Assembly: GCA_038049695.1 (NCBI GenBank)
Contig: CP142451.1
Coordinates: 6,446,001-6,510,000, forward strand
Direction: 5' to 3'
Source of the DNA: Cinnamomum chago
Taxonomy: Eukaryota > Streptophyta > Magnoliopsida > Laurales > Lauraceae
DNA: 64,000 bases
The notes under the pieces were generated by a model. It saw only the letters and a program-made list of their open reading frames with translations, was not told the origin of the DNA and did not search any database. The translations under genes were made by a program, and so were the position numbers. Below, piece by piece: positions 46,440 through 57,497 of this stretch; positions within the stretch are counted from its first letter, which is position 1, and each line of letters starts with the position of its first letter.

Positions 46440-47796
46440 TTACATTTTACAATAATATGACTTTTGTTCCAGTGGTGGACTGCTCAATAATATTATGACT
46501 TTTGTCCAATTGGCATGGCCCACTTGCATATAACCTAAGTCAGCAGTAATAATAATAAATAAAACTAGTGAGACATGTTCACTGTCATTTAAAAAAAAAA
46601 AAAAAAGCCATACAGATCTGTAGTTCTTATTATGCCTACTTGAGTTCATTAATGAACATAACATAACTTCCCCATTCTATTGTGATGATCAAATACTTTC
46701 TGCACCAATTGTTTAGAAACTAAAGTAAAAATACAAAAATACTAGCCTTGTAAAAATCCCATCATTCAAAGTTTCACATGTTCCTAGTGATTAATTATAT
46801 TCAACCTATAACTAAATGGCTCTCATAAAAAAAATTTAACAGTCCCTATAAGCATTGATGAACATGACTGCTTGTGTCAAAACACAAGTTGTGAAAAAGG
46901 CCCATTCCCAACACGTGCAATAATTAAAAAAAATTATCCGACCATTAAAAAAATATCAAATGAATTTAGTCTGAAAAAAAGGTAAAAATAGGGATCAAGT
47001 AACTATTATTCAAAGTTATGTAAATGATGGCAACTCAACGCAATTATGTTGATCTATAAGAAATTTCATCAATTAATGTCATTTCAGTTCTGCAACATTA
47101 AAAGTTGATGTAATATTTTGTTCTTCCAATTCTCTAGAAGAAGTACTTGTTCCAACGTTTGTAGTGGTCCCAATATTCCGCCCATGCAATTATGTAGATA
47201 AAATAATAGAATAATTTAGAAAAATGAAATGATGAAATTTAAATTTGATTCATTAAACTATCTGCTAATCCATATTTATCTCTATCTATAACAAGCAACT
47301 CATATCTCTAATCATACACACTCTATAGAGATCTGTCAATTTAGCAATCTAACAATGATCTCTCTATCTTTTCTATTATCAATCTCTATAAGAAGCATGT
47401 CAGGCTCCACAGTGCAACTATGTACAGCTATTCTTTGGTTCTGGGTCCGATCATAGACCCAGGACCCAGGTCTTGGAAATTGAAGCTTGATGATCCTCTC
47501 TAATCTTAATATTTCTCTTCATTTTTGCACACTAAAGCGTTATGGTCATTTATAAATGAAAAGAGTTTTCACTCCAATCTTACCTCTGACATTAGACCAA
47601 TCAACGCTAAAAACCATCTAATATGTACTATTTATAAATAATAGCTATAGAATAATTTTAAAAACATTGTATTTACTGATTAGGTCAATAATAATCTGAG
47701 AATGTTTCCCTTCTTAAACTTTGTTATATTTTTAGTTAATTTTGCTACAAAGTTTAAAAATAATTTTTAGTTTCTTTCTCTAACTAAGCAACAACA
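46440..47796. other. Family A fragment and featureless intergenic DNA
   Basis: 46440-46530 is a family A piece (GGACTGCTCAATAATATTAT, GTCCAATTGGCATGGCCCAC). From 46560 to 47796 I see only AT-rich DNA with a short inverted GGGTCC/GGACCC cluster at 47442-47475. Confidence 0.55.
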
Positions 47797-48012
47797 AGGG
47801 GCTGGCCGAGTGGTCAAGACCACGATTCATTCCTCTTTCGGAGTTAGAGTTCTTGATATTAACCTCGAGTTCTCCATTCTTCAGGAATAAAATGTTGAGT
47901 CCACTAGTACTACCACATTGAGGCCACAGGGGTGTTTAACCGGCTTCCCTCTGGGCCCGGAGGGATTAGTCCAGCCCAAAGGATTGAGAACCCTCTTATT
48001 GTAAAAAAAAAA
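47797..48012 (+). mobile_element. tRNA-derived SINE (Au-like)
   Basis: Starts GGGGCTGGCCGAGTGGTCAA, a tRNA-type box A, with a degenerate box B region about 40 bases on. The 3' part GGGCCCGGAGGGATTAGTCC resembles Au-type SINE tails, and the element ends in poly(A) of 12. Length about 215 bases fits. A target duplication is not clear (CTAA at both sides). Confidence 0.65.
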
Positions 48013-50390
48013 AACTAATCTAATGAAAAAAAATCAGTTGTTAAATAACAATGAGATACGAATCAAAACCAAAGGATCAAACCAATATAGAAAAATATCA
48101 ATCATGCCCTACCAGAACATCAAACACATCTAGTTGCGCATCAAACGTGAGTAATTGATACCATCAAAACCAGATACATCCGGCATAACACGACTGAAAA
48201 AAATATATCCTTTCAGCTCATAAACCCAATTAAGACCAAGCCATATCAAACCAAAATCCTAAAAGAACGTAACAAAAGAGAGATGTCAAATACAATGCCA
48301 CATGAAAACTAAATCAGATCCAATTTAACCTACAGAATTCAAAAAGGAAAAAAAAAAAAGAAAAGAAAAGAAAAAGAAATCACATCATTTTACATAAGGA
48401 AAGGAAGCTGATTCATACATTCCGTGAGATCTAGAAGGATATAAAATATTTTAGTAATAAAGCAATTGATTTGGAAGAAAAGTTACCAATAGGGCTCCCT
48501 AATACTTTGAATATATTATTCTTGTAAAAGAATGATATTATCATTTGCTATCAATATTTATAACAAAATCATTGAAAACAATTTGCAACAAAGGCCACGT
48601 GATAAGAATTTATTATCATTTTTGGGTCCACATTGTATAAACTTGAAAAGAAGTAGGTTTTAGGGTTAATCCCATTATAGCAGTTCGTTAAGGCCCGTGA
48701 TAACATTTTAAATCATTTTAAAAATAATATGTTTTTCTATCCTTTATTTCTTCACGGGTGGTATTTTCCAATAATCAACAACATCAAATCTCTCTTCTAC
48801 CGTAGAATCACTAACATGGAATCAAACTCGAGAGTTAAAAATAGAAAACAAAAGAATAACTTAATCAATATTAGGGGTTTAAGAACATAATTGCACTTTC
48901 ATAATAAAGAATAAAAAAGTCCCCAAATGCTACATATCGAGATGAACTTGCACTATTAATTTTGGACAGCCAATTTGCATGATCAGTCCGATGGCCTCTC
49001 TCAGTTGGATTGGCTTTTTGAGTGGCTGAGATTTGTCACAGGGTGAGGCCAGGTTGTTCCATATAATAGGTTTTAACGAAAAAATGATTTAGATTATAGA
49101 GGTAAAACAGAAAAATAAGTTTTCCGCTAACCTATACGGTGGAAATCCAGAAAATGCTAGTTTTCCTCAACTCGGAACTGCGGAAATCCAAAAAATGCAA
49201 GTTTACCGTTCCTCGGATTTGCGAAATCTTTCAAGTTTTCCACTTCTAGAAACGGCGGAAATCCTGCCTTTCATGGTTATTTATTTCTATTGACTCTGGG
49301 TTGTTTTGATGATTTTATGAACCTTGTTTTCTCTTTTATTATAATTTCAACTTTATGGGAAAAAAAATAAAGATATATCTTTTTTTACATTTATCGTATT
49401 TTAATAGCATATATCCAGTGTGCAAAATAACCTGAGTTTAATTAGACCCAATAAGAAATTGGATTTGGAACCAATGCTGGCCCAACAGCCTGGATCTAGG
49501 CTACAACTTGGATTTAATCTTTAGGTATGAGTTTAAATCCATAATCTAAGAAAACCATTAAAAAGGCCCTCTTCACATGTTGCATTCCAGGAATCTGTTG
49601 ATGTTGTTTTGTTTAATACATCGCCTATAAGAGTCCAATGGACGTTGGAACACATACGGGTTTTGACGACAAAGGATTTTCTGCCCTAACAATGGATCTA
49701 AATCCAGCTATTCAATTGATATGCATGTCATACACCCCTAAACACATAAGATATTGAGCTATCTATCACTTTATCCATGCTCGGTCCATATACTACACAT
49801 CCTAAAAAATCAGATCAATGCCCGGCCCAAGGTCAGAAACCATCCCAAAGTGCCAGTGACCGGGCCCATGCCATCCCACCCCTTAAGCACCCCAAATCCC
49901 ATGACTTCAATATTCGGATAATCTGATATCCATTTGCAATCCTATTTTTTCCCATAGCCAATTCTTAAGTTCTATTTCTGACATCCTTATCCAAAGTTTG
50001 AAAAATAATTTTTTTTTATCAGATACGTTAACAAACCAGGCCTTGCCCCAACTATCATTAAGGACTAACCTGGCACAATATATTAATTAAACAAAAGGAC
50101 ACATAACAGGCTTCAATTGGGCCCAATTATGGCTAGTGGTGGATGCAGGTGATTTCATTTGTTTTCCTTTTTTCCTTTTAATTTTTTAGGTGCGAGGGGG
50201 GGTTGGGTTGGGTGGAAGGGCGAGACAAATGGACAGTTGGACTTTGTTTTGTAGGCAAAACCAAGATCTTCATGTGCATTTTGGGGGCACACCAAAAATC
50301 TTCGTGTCAATTTTAGAGGCAAACCCAGAATTTTAATGAGTTTATGAGGCGAACGCAAGTTCAACCGGGGAAACTACCTCCATAACCCTA
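48013..50390. other. Intergenic, AT-rich, no gene seen
   Basis: Holds a copy of the 3.07-kb dispersed repeat at 48963-49062 (GGGTGAGGCCAGGTTGTTCC) and, at 49130-49265, three degenerate copies of a CGGAAATCC-containing unit of about 55 bases. No recognisable coding sequence. Confidence 0.6.
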
Positions 50391-50399
50391 TTTGTTATA

Positions 50400-52108
50400 C
50401 CATTTTTTGTAGTAGTTTTAGTTGCCGCTAAAGTTTAACTTTAAAAGCGAATTTTCATTTACTTCTACTGGTGATGTATTGCCGCGACTAAAAGTTTAAA
50501 ATTAAGAATAAATAAAAATTAACATTAATTTTTTTAAATTTTATTTCCTTTTCACGAAACTGCTTATATAAGATGATAAAATGAGATTTTCATCACATTC
50601 AGGTATTGAAAAATAACTTCAAATTTAAAATTTTATTAAATTCAAATGTATTTGAGTAACAAAAGTTAAGTTTACATCGTCATAAAAAAAATAAGAATCC
50701 ATATAAAAGGAAACTCATGATGACTGGGCTTTTGAGCAAATAGCATTACATCGGAATTTGCCTTGACTCTTAATTTGAACTGTTGGAGGATGGTGGTGAG
50801 CCGGGACTTTAGCTTAGCCTGCACTTGAGCATGCACATGTGCGTGCTGCAATGCAACCTGGGACTCTATGGACTCTAGTCGCAAAGCCATCTCCCTTTTC
50901 TCATTTTCCATCGATTCGAAGAGCCTCCTATCCGCCTCATTGGAAAATTGGAGCGGGGCCATCTTTCTGACAATAATGCCCAACTCAGTGATTAATGCTT
51001 GGGCATTGTTGCCTACAACTCGCATCAGGTTTGGTGGAATGTCCACCGCTAGGTTTTCCCCCTCGTGCCTCTTCTTTGTGAGTGTAATGCCCAATTGTCT
51101 TCTCTTGTCCTTTCCTCCCAACGTGCATGGCCTTGTTCACTTAAGATAAAATTAAATTTATTAGCTTCCATCAACAAAAATTTATATATATGATGCATAA
51201 ACCATAAAAAGGCACATACATAATTTAAAATGGCAGTTAACATACTGGCGCTTTTATAACTTGTGTGGGCATTTAAGTAATTGTTTGGACTAATTAAATT
51301 AAATTACATGCATTTCTTACATGGGATGGACCAGGCCAGGCCGTAAGCTTTCTATCAATCAACCCAAGTCCTCCCAATTAGTAAACGTGCCCTAATTACA
51401 CATCCAAGTCCAGCCAAGCGAGCTGGGCTGGCCCATGAGCACCCCTATACCCTATAAAAAAATACACGTAAAAGTAAGACACCCAAGTAATTAGCGACGA
51501 AAAAAAGGTTGCCACTAAAATCCTTGTTCATTAGTGGTAAAAGAATAAAACTTGTCGTCAATTATCTTTTCCTTCAAAACGACCTTCGGCCATGACATAT
51601 GAGTTGCCACTAAATGTGTTCATTATAAAACCTTGATGTCCTCAGATTTTTGCCACTAAAGGTGAGTTTTTAGTGGTGAAAATAAAATTGTGACTAAAAA
51701 TATTGCCATTAAAACCTAACTTTCTTGTGGTATATTTTTAGTGGAAATATAAAGTCACTGCAAAAGGTCGCACATACGGTGGCAAATAGCAAATCGCGGC
51801 TCAAAGTAAAACATCTTAGCAATTAGCGATCAAACTAAAAGTTACCACAAAAGTCCTAGACCATTAGTGGCGGAAAGACAAAATTCGCTACTAAATCTCT
51901 TTCTCTCCAAAACCTCTTGGCGTAAAAAAATTCCGCCACGGCATTAGTGGCAAACTTTACCCGCGACATATGTGTTGCCACTAAATGTACGCACTATAAT
52001 ATATTTAGTAACGCCATCAAATTTCCGTCACTACAATTGAGTTTTACTGGCAAAAATTAAACCGCGGCTGAAAAATTCACCACTAAAAGCCAACTTTCTC
52101 TTAGTAGT
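50400..52108 (-). mobile_element. CACTA (En/Spm) transposon remnant
   Basis: The right edge read inward is CAACTACTAAGAGAAAG, a mutated CACTACAAGAAA-type end. A second end-like TACCACAAGAAAG lies at 51733. Between 51480 and 52108 are many subterminal motifs of the TAGTGGCAA/TTGCCACTAAA type in both orientations, typical of CACTA elements. The left boundary near 50400-50470 is uncertain. The coding remnant at 50672-51121 supports the class. Confidence 0.65.
50672..51121 (-). pseudogene. Plant transposase (Ptta/En/Spm-type) fragment
   Basis: Reads GGKDKRRQLGITLTKKR, then IPPNLMRVVGNNAQALITEL and VVRKMAPLQ-like IIVRKMAPLQF, then an acidic helical stretch RLFESMENEKREMALRLESI and a Gln/His-rich tail. 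The arrangement resembles the start of the Ptta/En/Spm plant transposase family that accompanies CACTA elements. There it is preceded by a long N-terminal part and followed by the remainder, both missing here. About 100 residues resemble it and the last 40 are unrelated readthrough. Family assignment is from memory of motifs and is moderate. Confidence 0.55.
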
Positions 52109-52279
52109 TGCCGTCATCGGCTTCATTCTTGATCTCAGTAGAATTAGAAGGCTGGGCACATCCAAATCTGGACCCATGCCTCAAAAACACTTCATCCTAA
52201 GTTATGATCACTTCCCATGCCTTTTACGCCCTCTTACAATTCTCTATTCTAATCAAGCTATTTTTTTGTACCCTTTGGC

Positions 52280-52368
52280 CACCATAGAGCTGATTATCGG
52301 CCACCATAGGTCTGATTATCCATGCATCTACCATAGACCTGATTATCAGCCCCCATAGACTCGATTAT
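52280..52368. repeat. Minisatellite, about 30 bp x 4
   Basis: Four degenerate units of the form CCACCATAGRYCTGATTATC, with variable spacers. Confidence 0.8.
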
Positions 52369-52904
52369 CTTTATATTCACAGGTGGAGAACATGAACCAT
52401 ACCTTGATTCTCTTCATGGATGGAGAACTTTGGAAAGAAATACTTTCCATCAATGTTATTCCATGCCATCAAGTGCTACAAACCACCCTCACATTGAGAA
52501 ATAACCTGCGGAGGCCATAGGTCATCTGGTACGGCACGAAGGTCCGTTGAGATTGTAACTTCCAGAAATCAGAGTTGTAGAACTAAAAGCGGTTTTCAGA
52601 GCCTCTTTGTTCGATCCTGCATGGAAAGTAATTCCAATTCAGTTACATAAACAAACCAAGAGACACATAAAGGGATGGAATGGGCAACAGAACAAGGGAG
52701 AAGCTAGAGTTCGGAAAGAAGAATTAGTTCCTAGACTCAAATGGACATATGATTTATCAAAATCTAAGTGTTTTTGACAAATTCATACCATCAAGACTTA
52801 ACTACTTTGATTTTACAGCAGCACATTAGTTAATAAGATGTATATAGGTGACTTACCATTTCACAATGGAAAAGCATTCACTGTCTTCACTTGTGGACGG
52901 AAAA

Positions 52905-53072
52905 GGATCCCCTGTTTCGTCCAAACAGGGGATCCCTGTTTGGACGAAACAGAAGGCGCCACGTGCGGGGGCGGAGGAAAAAAAAAAGCCTTCTCTCTTT
53001 CCTCCGCCCCGTGCGTGGCGCCCTCTGTTTCGTCCAAACAGGGATCCCCTTTTTAGACGAAACAGGGGATCC
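52905..53072. repeat. Double-cruciform foldback
   Basis: Left arm 52905-52980 and right arm 52998-53072 are reverse complements over about 75 bases with about six differences. Within each arm CTGTTTCGTCCAAACAG and its complement flank a GGATCC centre, so each arm is itself a palindrome and the 17-mer occurs four times in alternating orientation (one copy with two changes). The arms also carry GGCGCCACG and GGGGCGGAGG. The loop is A-rich. No target duplication recognised. Confidence 0.92.
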
Positions 53073-54366
53073 GGTTCCCTTGTGCACAGGCCTAGTGGTG
53101 GAGTTACAAGAATTGTGATGGGTCCCATACTCCTCTTTGTAATGTGTTTTTTGAAACCAGTTGTGCCATAAAAGAGTGGTGTTTAATGGCTTTTAGAGTA
53201 ATATCTAAATTTTAAAATCATGGCAGGGTTGGGCCGCAACCAAATTCCAATCAGCCCTTAACCCGACTCGGGTCAAACCCTGATAATCAATATCTGGTCT
53301 GAACCTGACAGACACACTATCAAGCCCAGCCCTAATTGGTACAGGCCAGGCCGGTCACCTATAGAACCCAATCCCTCACCATCCCTATGTTGGCATTGCC
53401 TTCTATAAGTTTGTTGAGACTCCAGTGGCTTCATTTTTCTACATAAAAGAGAACATGTCTGTGCTGAGAGGGGAAATCAATAATAAGGTGTTTATGTGGA
53501 ATCTATATTAGCTGCTGATGATATGGGCACTGATTTTTCCATACTATAATTTGCCAAGGCTAGTAAAGTTGTTGATTTATATTGATTTGAAACTCTCTAG
53601 AAAGTAAGAATTTTGAGTGTAGAAAAGAAAACAAACTACCGAGTGTAGTTTCAAAAATAAATCAAAAGCTGTTTAATGGTATCGAATGAAAAGGTGAACC
53701 AACTAGAATGGTGGGTTTTTTTTTTTTTTTTTTCCAAGGGTAAGAAGAACTAACAATAGTTTGTAAAAGAAATTATAACTAGCTTTCATTCATAACCATA
53801 AACAAAATCAATGACCAAGATCACCTCAAGAGACCCAGATGAGGGAAAGGGCTTGTTTTTTGTCTAGAAGATTTACAAAGTGGGTCCCACCTAATGCTTG
53901 ATTTGGGAAGTGATAGTACGGAAAGCTCACTGTGGTGTGGAGTGTCCCTGTGATGCGGAGTACAACACCGGACATAGACCGGTAAAGCCCGACCCTATGG
54001 TGGAGCAATGAAGTGGAGCACCCTAGGGATGATTCCTAAGACTTAGACTAGGCTAGTTTAGGATTAAGATACTTTACCATTCTTCCCACATACAAGAAAA
54101 GAAATGAAAAGAAAAGAAAAAAAAAAAAACACTATTTTAACCATTCACAAGGAAACAAGATATGGCTTCAACATTTAAACAATGCCAAACCTTTGACTGG
54201 TTTGCTTTGTAATGACCTCCTTGATGATTTTTAAGGATCACAGGTTGGATCCTGAGGAACAAGAAACAAAGGTGGACCAACTACTATCCTTTTCTATCAT
54301 TTAACAAAGATGTAGCTAATGAAAATTGCACCTACAATAAAATAAAATAAAAACAAAATAAACAAC
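53073..54366. other. Intergenic, no gene seen
   Basis: AT-rich with poly(T) at 53715-53734 and A-rich tracts at 54100-54130. There is no recognisable element end where a 3' LTR of the Athila-like element might have been expected. Confidence 0.55.
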
Positions 54367-54378
54367 TTGAATAGAGAT

Positions 54379-54920
54379 TTGCAACAAACTTGCCTACAGA
54401 ACAAACTTGTCAGGGTGCCCCGGGGAATAATTGAGGATGTTCTGGTCAAGGTCGACAAGTTCTTTTTCCCTGTCGATTTCATCGTCCTTGACACTGAACC
54501 AGTGCAAAATTCACGGAAGCACACTACTGTCATTCTTGGACGACCCTTTTTGGCCACGGCCAATGCGAACATTAATTGCCGAACCGGAGTTATGGATGTT
54601 TCCTTCAGGAATAAGAAAGTGAGGCTGAATGCTTTTAGGGCCTCTCATCAACCCCCAGACCAAGATGACTGCTTTGCAGTCAATGTTGTTGATGAGATTG
54701 TAGAAAACGCTCTTCACCCTGAGGATACTATGCCGGCTGTCATTACTCTTGATCTGTCTGATGGTTGGGAAGCTCAAATTTTGGATGTGTTGGACTTGCG
54801 CAAGAATGCACTCGACTGTTTAGTTGCTGAGTTGAAAGATAGTGGTTCCTCCATTTACATATCCCGTCGTCCTTACATTGTTGATTTTATACTTTCTCGA
54901 GATATGCAGAGATTTTTATT
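54379..54920 (+). pseudogene. Athila/gypsy-type aspartic protease fragment
   Basis: The frame without an ATG start reads VRVPRGIIEDVLVKVDKFFF, PVDFIVLDTEPVQNSRKHTT, VILGRPFLATANANINCRTG and MDVSFRNKKVRLNAFRA, the C-terminal half of a Ty3/gypsy protease that precedes reverse transcriptase. The upstream part with the catalytic Asp is missing. After about 54680 the sequence only loosely follows the usual linker and no reverse transcriptase follows. It lies opposite in strand to the gag at 56.3-57.1 kb. Confidence 0.8.
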
Positions 54921-55021
54921 TCCTAACCTAGAGGAGGTAGACATGAAGGAAGTGCTGAGTCATGTCTTTTTACAAGTTTGGTTTGTACTTCGTAAGTTTT
55001 CTTTGTTTTTGTTTATTGTGC

Positions 55022-55290
55022 TTGCCGCTAACATTCCGCAGGTACTTTGGTCTGAGTTGGGGGGCGTCCTCCCCATTTTCCTCCTTTCCACTTCTTGTTA
55101 AGCGGTACCCAGGTGATATCCCTCTTTTTTCATTTACTTTCCTTGTCCTTTATCTTTTATTTTGTTTCTAACATTGTGTGGGGTATTAACCTTTCGAGTA
55201 GTCTAGGGGTAATTTTTAGCGGTTTTTAGTGCTCTTTACTTGTAGTTTTTCCCTTTGATTTTAGTTCTTTTTTTTACTTGAAGTCTTTTC
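55022..55290 (+). repeat. Retroelement 3' region, copy 1
   Basis: Shares GCAGGTACTTTGGTC...GAGTTGGGGGG, TACCCAGGTGATATCCCTC, TTGTCCTTTATCTTTTATTT and AGTAGTCTAGGGGTA with 55983-56260. In Athila-type elements such an ACATTG...GTTGGGGGG stretch lies between the coding part and the 3' LTR. No LTR follows. Confidence 0.75.
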
Positions 55291-55318
55291 CTGTAGTTTC
55301 AAAAAAAAAAAAAAAAAT

Positions 55319-55490
55319 TCCGGCGTCTGGACGCCCGGAAAATTTTTATGTCAGGTTAGTCTCTGGAATGGGGCGTCCGGACGCCCCACCTGGGCGTCTG
55401 GACGCCCGGAATGAAAAAAAAAAAACCTTCACCTCTCTCTGCCTTGGGGCGTCTGGATGCCCCACCTAGGCGTCTGGACGCCGAATATTA
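55319..55490. repeat. Five palindromes of the GGCGTCTGGACGCC type
   Basis: At about 55321, 55374, 55394, 55447 and 55470 the sequence reads variants of GGGCGTC[CT]GGA[CT]GCCC, each a near-perfect 14-18 base palindrome, separated by two A-rich runs. The block lies between retroelement sequence and the polygalacturonase fragment. Confidence 0.9.
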
Positions 55491-55506
55491 TAAAAAAAAA
55501 AAAGGT

Positions 55507-55966
55507 GATGTCTCTCACATACCCAGTTCCTGTCTGCCATGTTTTTATCCTTGCACCATTGGTGGTGTCTTTGAACGTGCAATGACACAGATGAATCTGT
55601 TCCACCTTTGCAAGGCCTCCGTCTTTACCTAAGCTTCCAATGCTTATGTCATGGACAGGCCCACATGTGACATAGCTGATATTAACGTTAATAGTGTTGT
55701 TCAGAATGGCAATACAGTCATTGTTCTGCAAGGCCACCACATTGGGCCCTGGTCCCCAATAAGGCCTGATCCATCGACTGTGAGGCCTTCCACATGAGTA
55801 AATCTGAGCCATTCAGTTGCGTCCTGCCATTCAACAACGGTGCTCGGCCCTACCAAATTCCCTGATATAGTGATACCTGAACATGAACGTGCGGTGATGT
55901 GCAGGGCCCTGAGAGAGCAATGGGCTTCAACAAAAATGTCTTTCCAGGTGGGAATCTTATGGTGGC
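55507..55966 (-). pseudogene. Polygalacturonase (GH28) gene fragment
   Basis: Polygalacturonases hydrolyse pectin in the plant cell wall. On the minus strand I read ATIRFPPGKTFLLKPIALSG, PCTSPHVHVQ, then after an 8-base frame-changing insertion ISGNLVGPSTVVEWQDATEW and VEGLTVDGSGLI..QGPMWW. Then comes a jump over roughly 100 family residues, including the N-T-D motif, to NNDCIAILNNTINVNISYV, TCGPVHDISIGSLGKDGGLA and NGARIKTWQTGTGYVRDI. Family catalytic motifs are changed: the D-D pair reads ND and G-H-G reads VHD; R-I-K remains. It ends at poly(T) next to the palindrome block. A clearly dead, intron-poor host gene fragment lodged inside retroelement sequence. Confidence 0.9.
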
Positions 55967-55982
55967 CTGCGAGGTGGGTCAT

Positions 55983-56260
55983 TGGTGCTAATATTTTGCA
56001 GGTTCTTTCGTGCAAGTTGGGAGGTCAACCCGACTTTTCGTTACTTTGCGACGTTTTGTTTAGCACTACCCAGGTGATATCCCTCATTTTCTCTTTACTT
56101 TTATTGTCCTTTATCTTTTATTTTATGTTTAACATTGTGGACACTGTTACATTCAGTTGGGGGGTGGGGTGTTGACCTTGGGAGTAGTTTAGGGGTAGCT
56201 TTAGCAGTTTTAGTTCTGTTTGTTTGTGTCTTTTTTTTTTCTTTTCTTTTTCGAGCTTTT
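55983..56260 (+). repeat. Retroelement 3' region, copy 2
   Basis: Second copy of the 55.02-55.29 kb segment, with CAGTTGGGGGGTGGGG and AGTAGTTTAGGGGTA. It abuts the polygalacturonase fragment on the left and the minus-strand gag on the right, so the strand changes at about 56265. Confidence 0.75.
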
Positions 56261-56271
56261 GCTAGTTTTTG

Positions 56272-57075
56272 GTAGTCTTTCGGGAGATGTCCAACCGGGT
56301 TTTTGTGAAACGAAGATACCTTGTTTTGGAACTTTTTGTGAATTTCAAACACACCTCTAGGTTTTTGCAAATTAGAGGCTGCCGGCCTCTCTAATCTAGC
56401 AGTGGAAACATGGTGCTGAAAGGTCTCACTCATATTCTCAAAAAGCTCCCATGCCTCATCCTCATTTTTCAGCATAATTGATCCCCCACTGGCAGTGATT
56501 ACCATGTTTCGCCATTCAGGAGACAACCCATCATAAAAGAACTGAACCAATTGCCACTTGGCAATTTGGTGATGAGGACATTTTCTAATGAGATCCTTGA
56601 ATCTATCCCATGCCTCATGAAATTGTTCATTATCAGTTTGGACAAAGGATGTGATAGATCTCCTGTACTGATTTGTTTTACCCACAGAGAAATATTTATC
56701 TAAGAATTTTTGTTGTAGTTGGGCCTAAGAAGTGATGGAGTTTGCAGGTAAGGTACTCAGCCAATACTTGGCTTTGTCCTTCAATGAAAACGGAAAGAGA
56801 AACATTTTTAAGGCCTCATTACTGAAATTGTTTATCCGCACTGTGGAGCAAATAACCAAGAACTCATCGATATGATTGTACGGGTCCTCATTGTTCAAGC
56901 GATAGAAAGAAGGAATAAGATTGATTGTGCTAGGCTTGATTTCATATTGAGCTACCTGTACAGTAGGTAGCTGAATACACGATGGTGACGCGTATTCTGA
57001 AGGAGTATAGTGCTCCTTCAAGGGTCGGAGAGGTGGAGCCTCAGGACCCTCATCCTCTTTTTTTTCTTCAGCCAT
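56272..57075 (-). pseudogene. Athila-type gag with nonsense mutation
   Basis: The ATG at 57075 starts MAEEKKEDEGPEAPPLRPLK, followed by INLIPSFYRLNNEDPYNHID, SLKDKAKYWLSTLPANSIT, then a TAG in place of Trp (SITS*AQLQQ) at about 56726, then AQLQQKFLDKYFSVGKTNQ, EAWDRFKDLIRKCPHHQIA and VQFFYDGLSPEWRNMV. This is a Ty3/gypsy capsid domain of the Athila kind, which would package element RNA. The frame ends at about 56272 where plus-strand 3' region sequence begins. It lies 400 bases downstream of the primer-binding site, as expected. One transition-type stop and the loss of everything downstream make it dead. Confidence 0.9.
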
Positions 57076-57473
57076 TAATGAATTTGTGTGTGAGACAGCA
57101 GAAAGGTGTTTAGATGATCTAATTTTTCTAAGGGTTCGCTCTAAATTTTGGTCTAAAGAAACCAAATTTGGATGACAAGAGCGACGACCAAGCATGCACA
57201 CACAAAAATTTACTGCAATTATATGAAAAGAATCAGAAAGTCTAGGCTTACAGTGCACTTGGGAGGCGAAGAGAGATTCTTTTGAGTAAAACTTTGTCCT
57301 TTGTGAACTCTCTTAGATCCCTGCACAAATTCTAGAAATCTGTGTTAAAATTAATATCCTGCAGTAAGAATAGTAGAAGTGTGAGAAGAGATGGCAAAAT
57401 AAAATAAAAAAAAAGAAAAAGGAAAGACTAAACTAATACTAGAATTAAAAGAAACAAACAATCGTGCTAGTTG

Positions 57474-57491
57474 TCCCCGACAACGGCGCCA
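57474..57491 (-). other. Primer-binding site of the Athila-type element
   Basis: The minus strand reads TGGCGCCGTTGTCGGGGA a few bases after the LTR end. This is the usual Athila-type primer site. Confidence 0.85.
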
Positions 57492-57497
57492 AAATTA

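Noticed and set aside
52838..53171. Five overlapping reading frames on both strands
   Set aside because: They are a by-product of the GC-rich inverted repeat at 52905-53072. The peptides are mirror-like and lack any domain.
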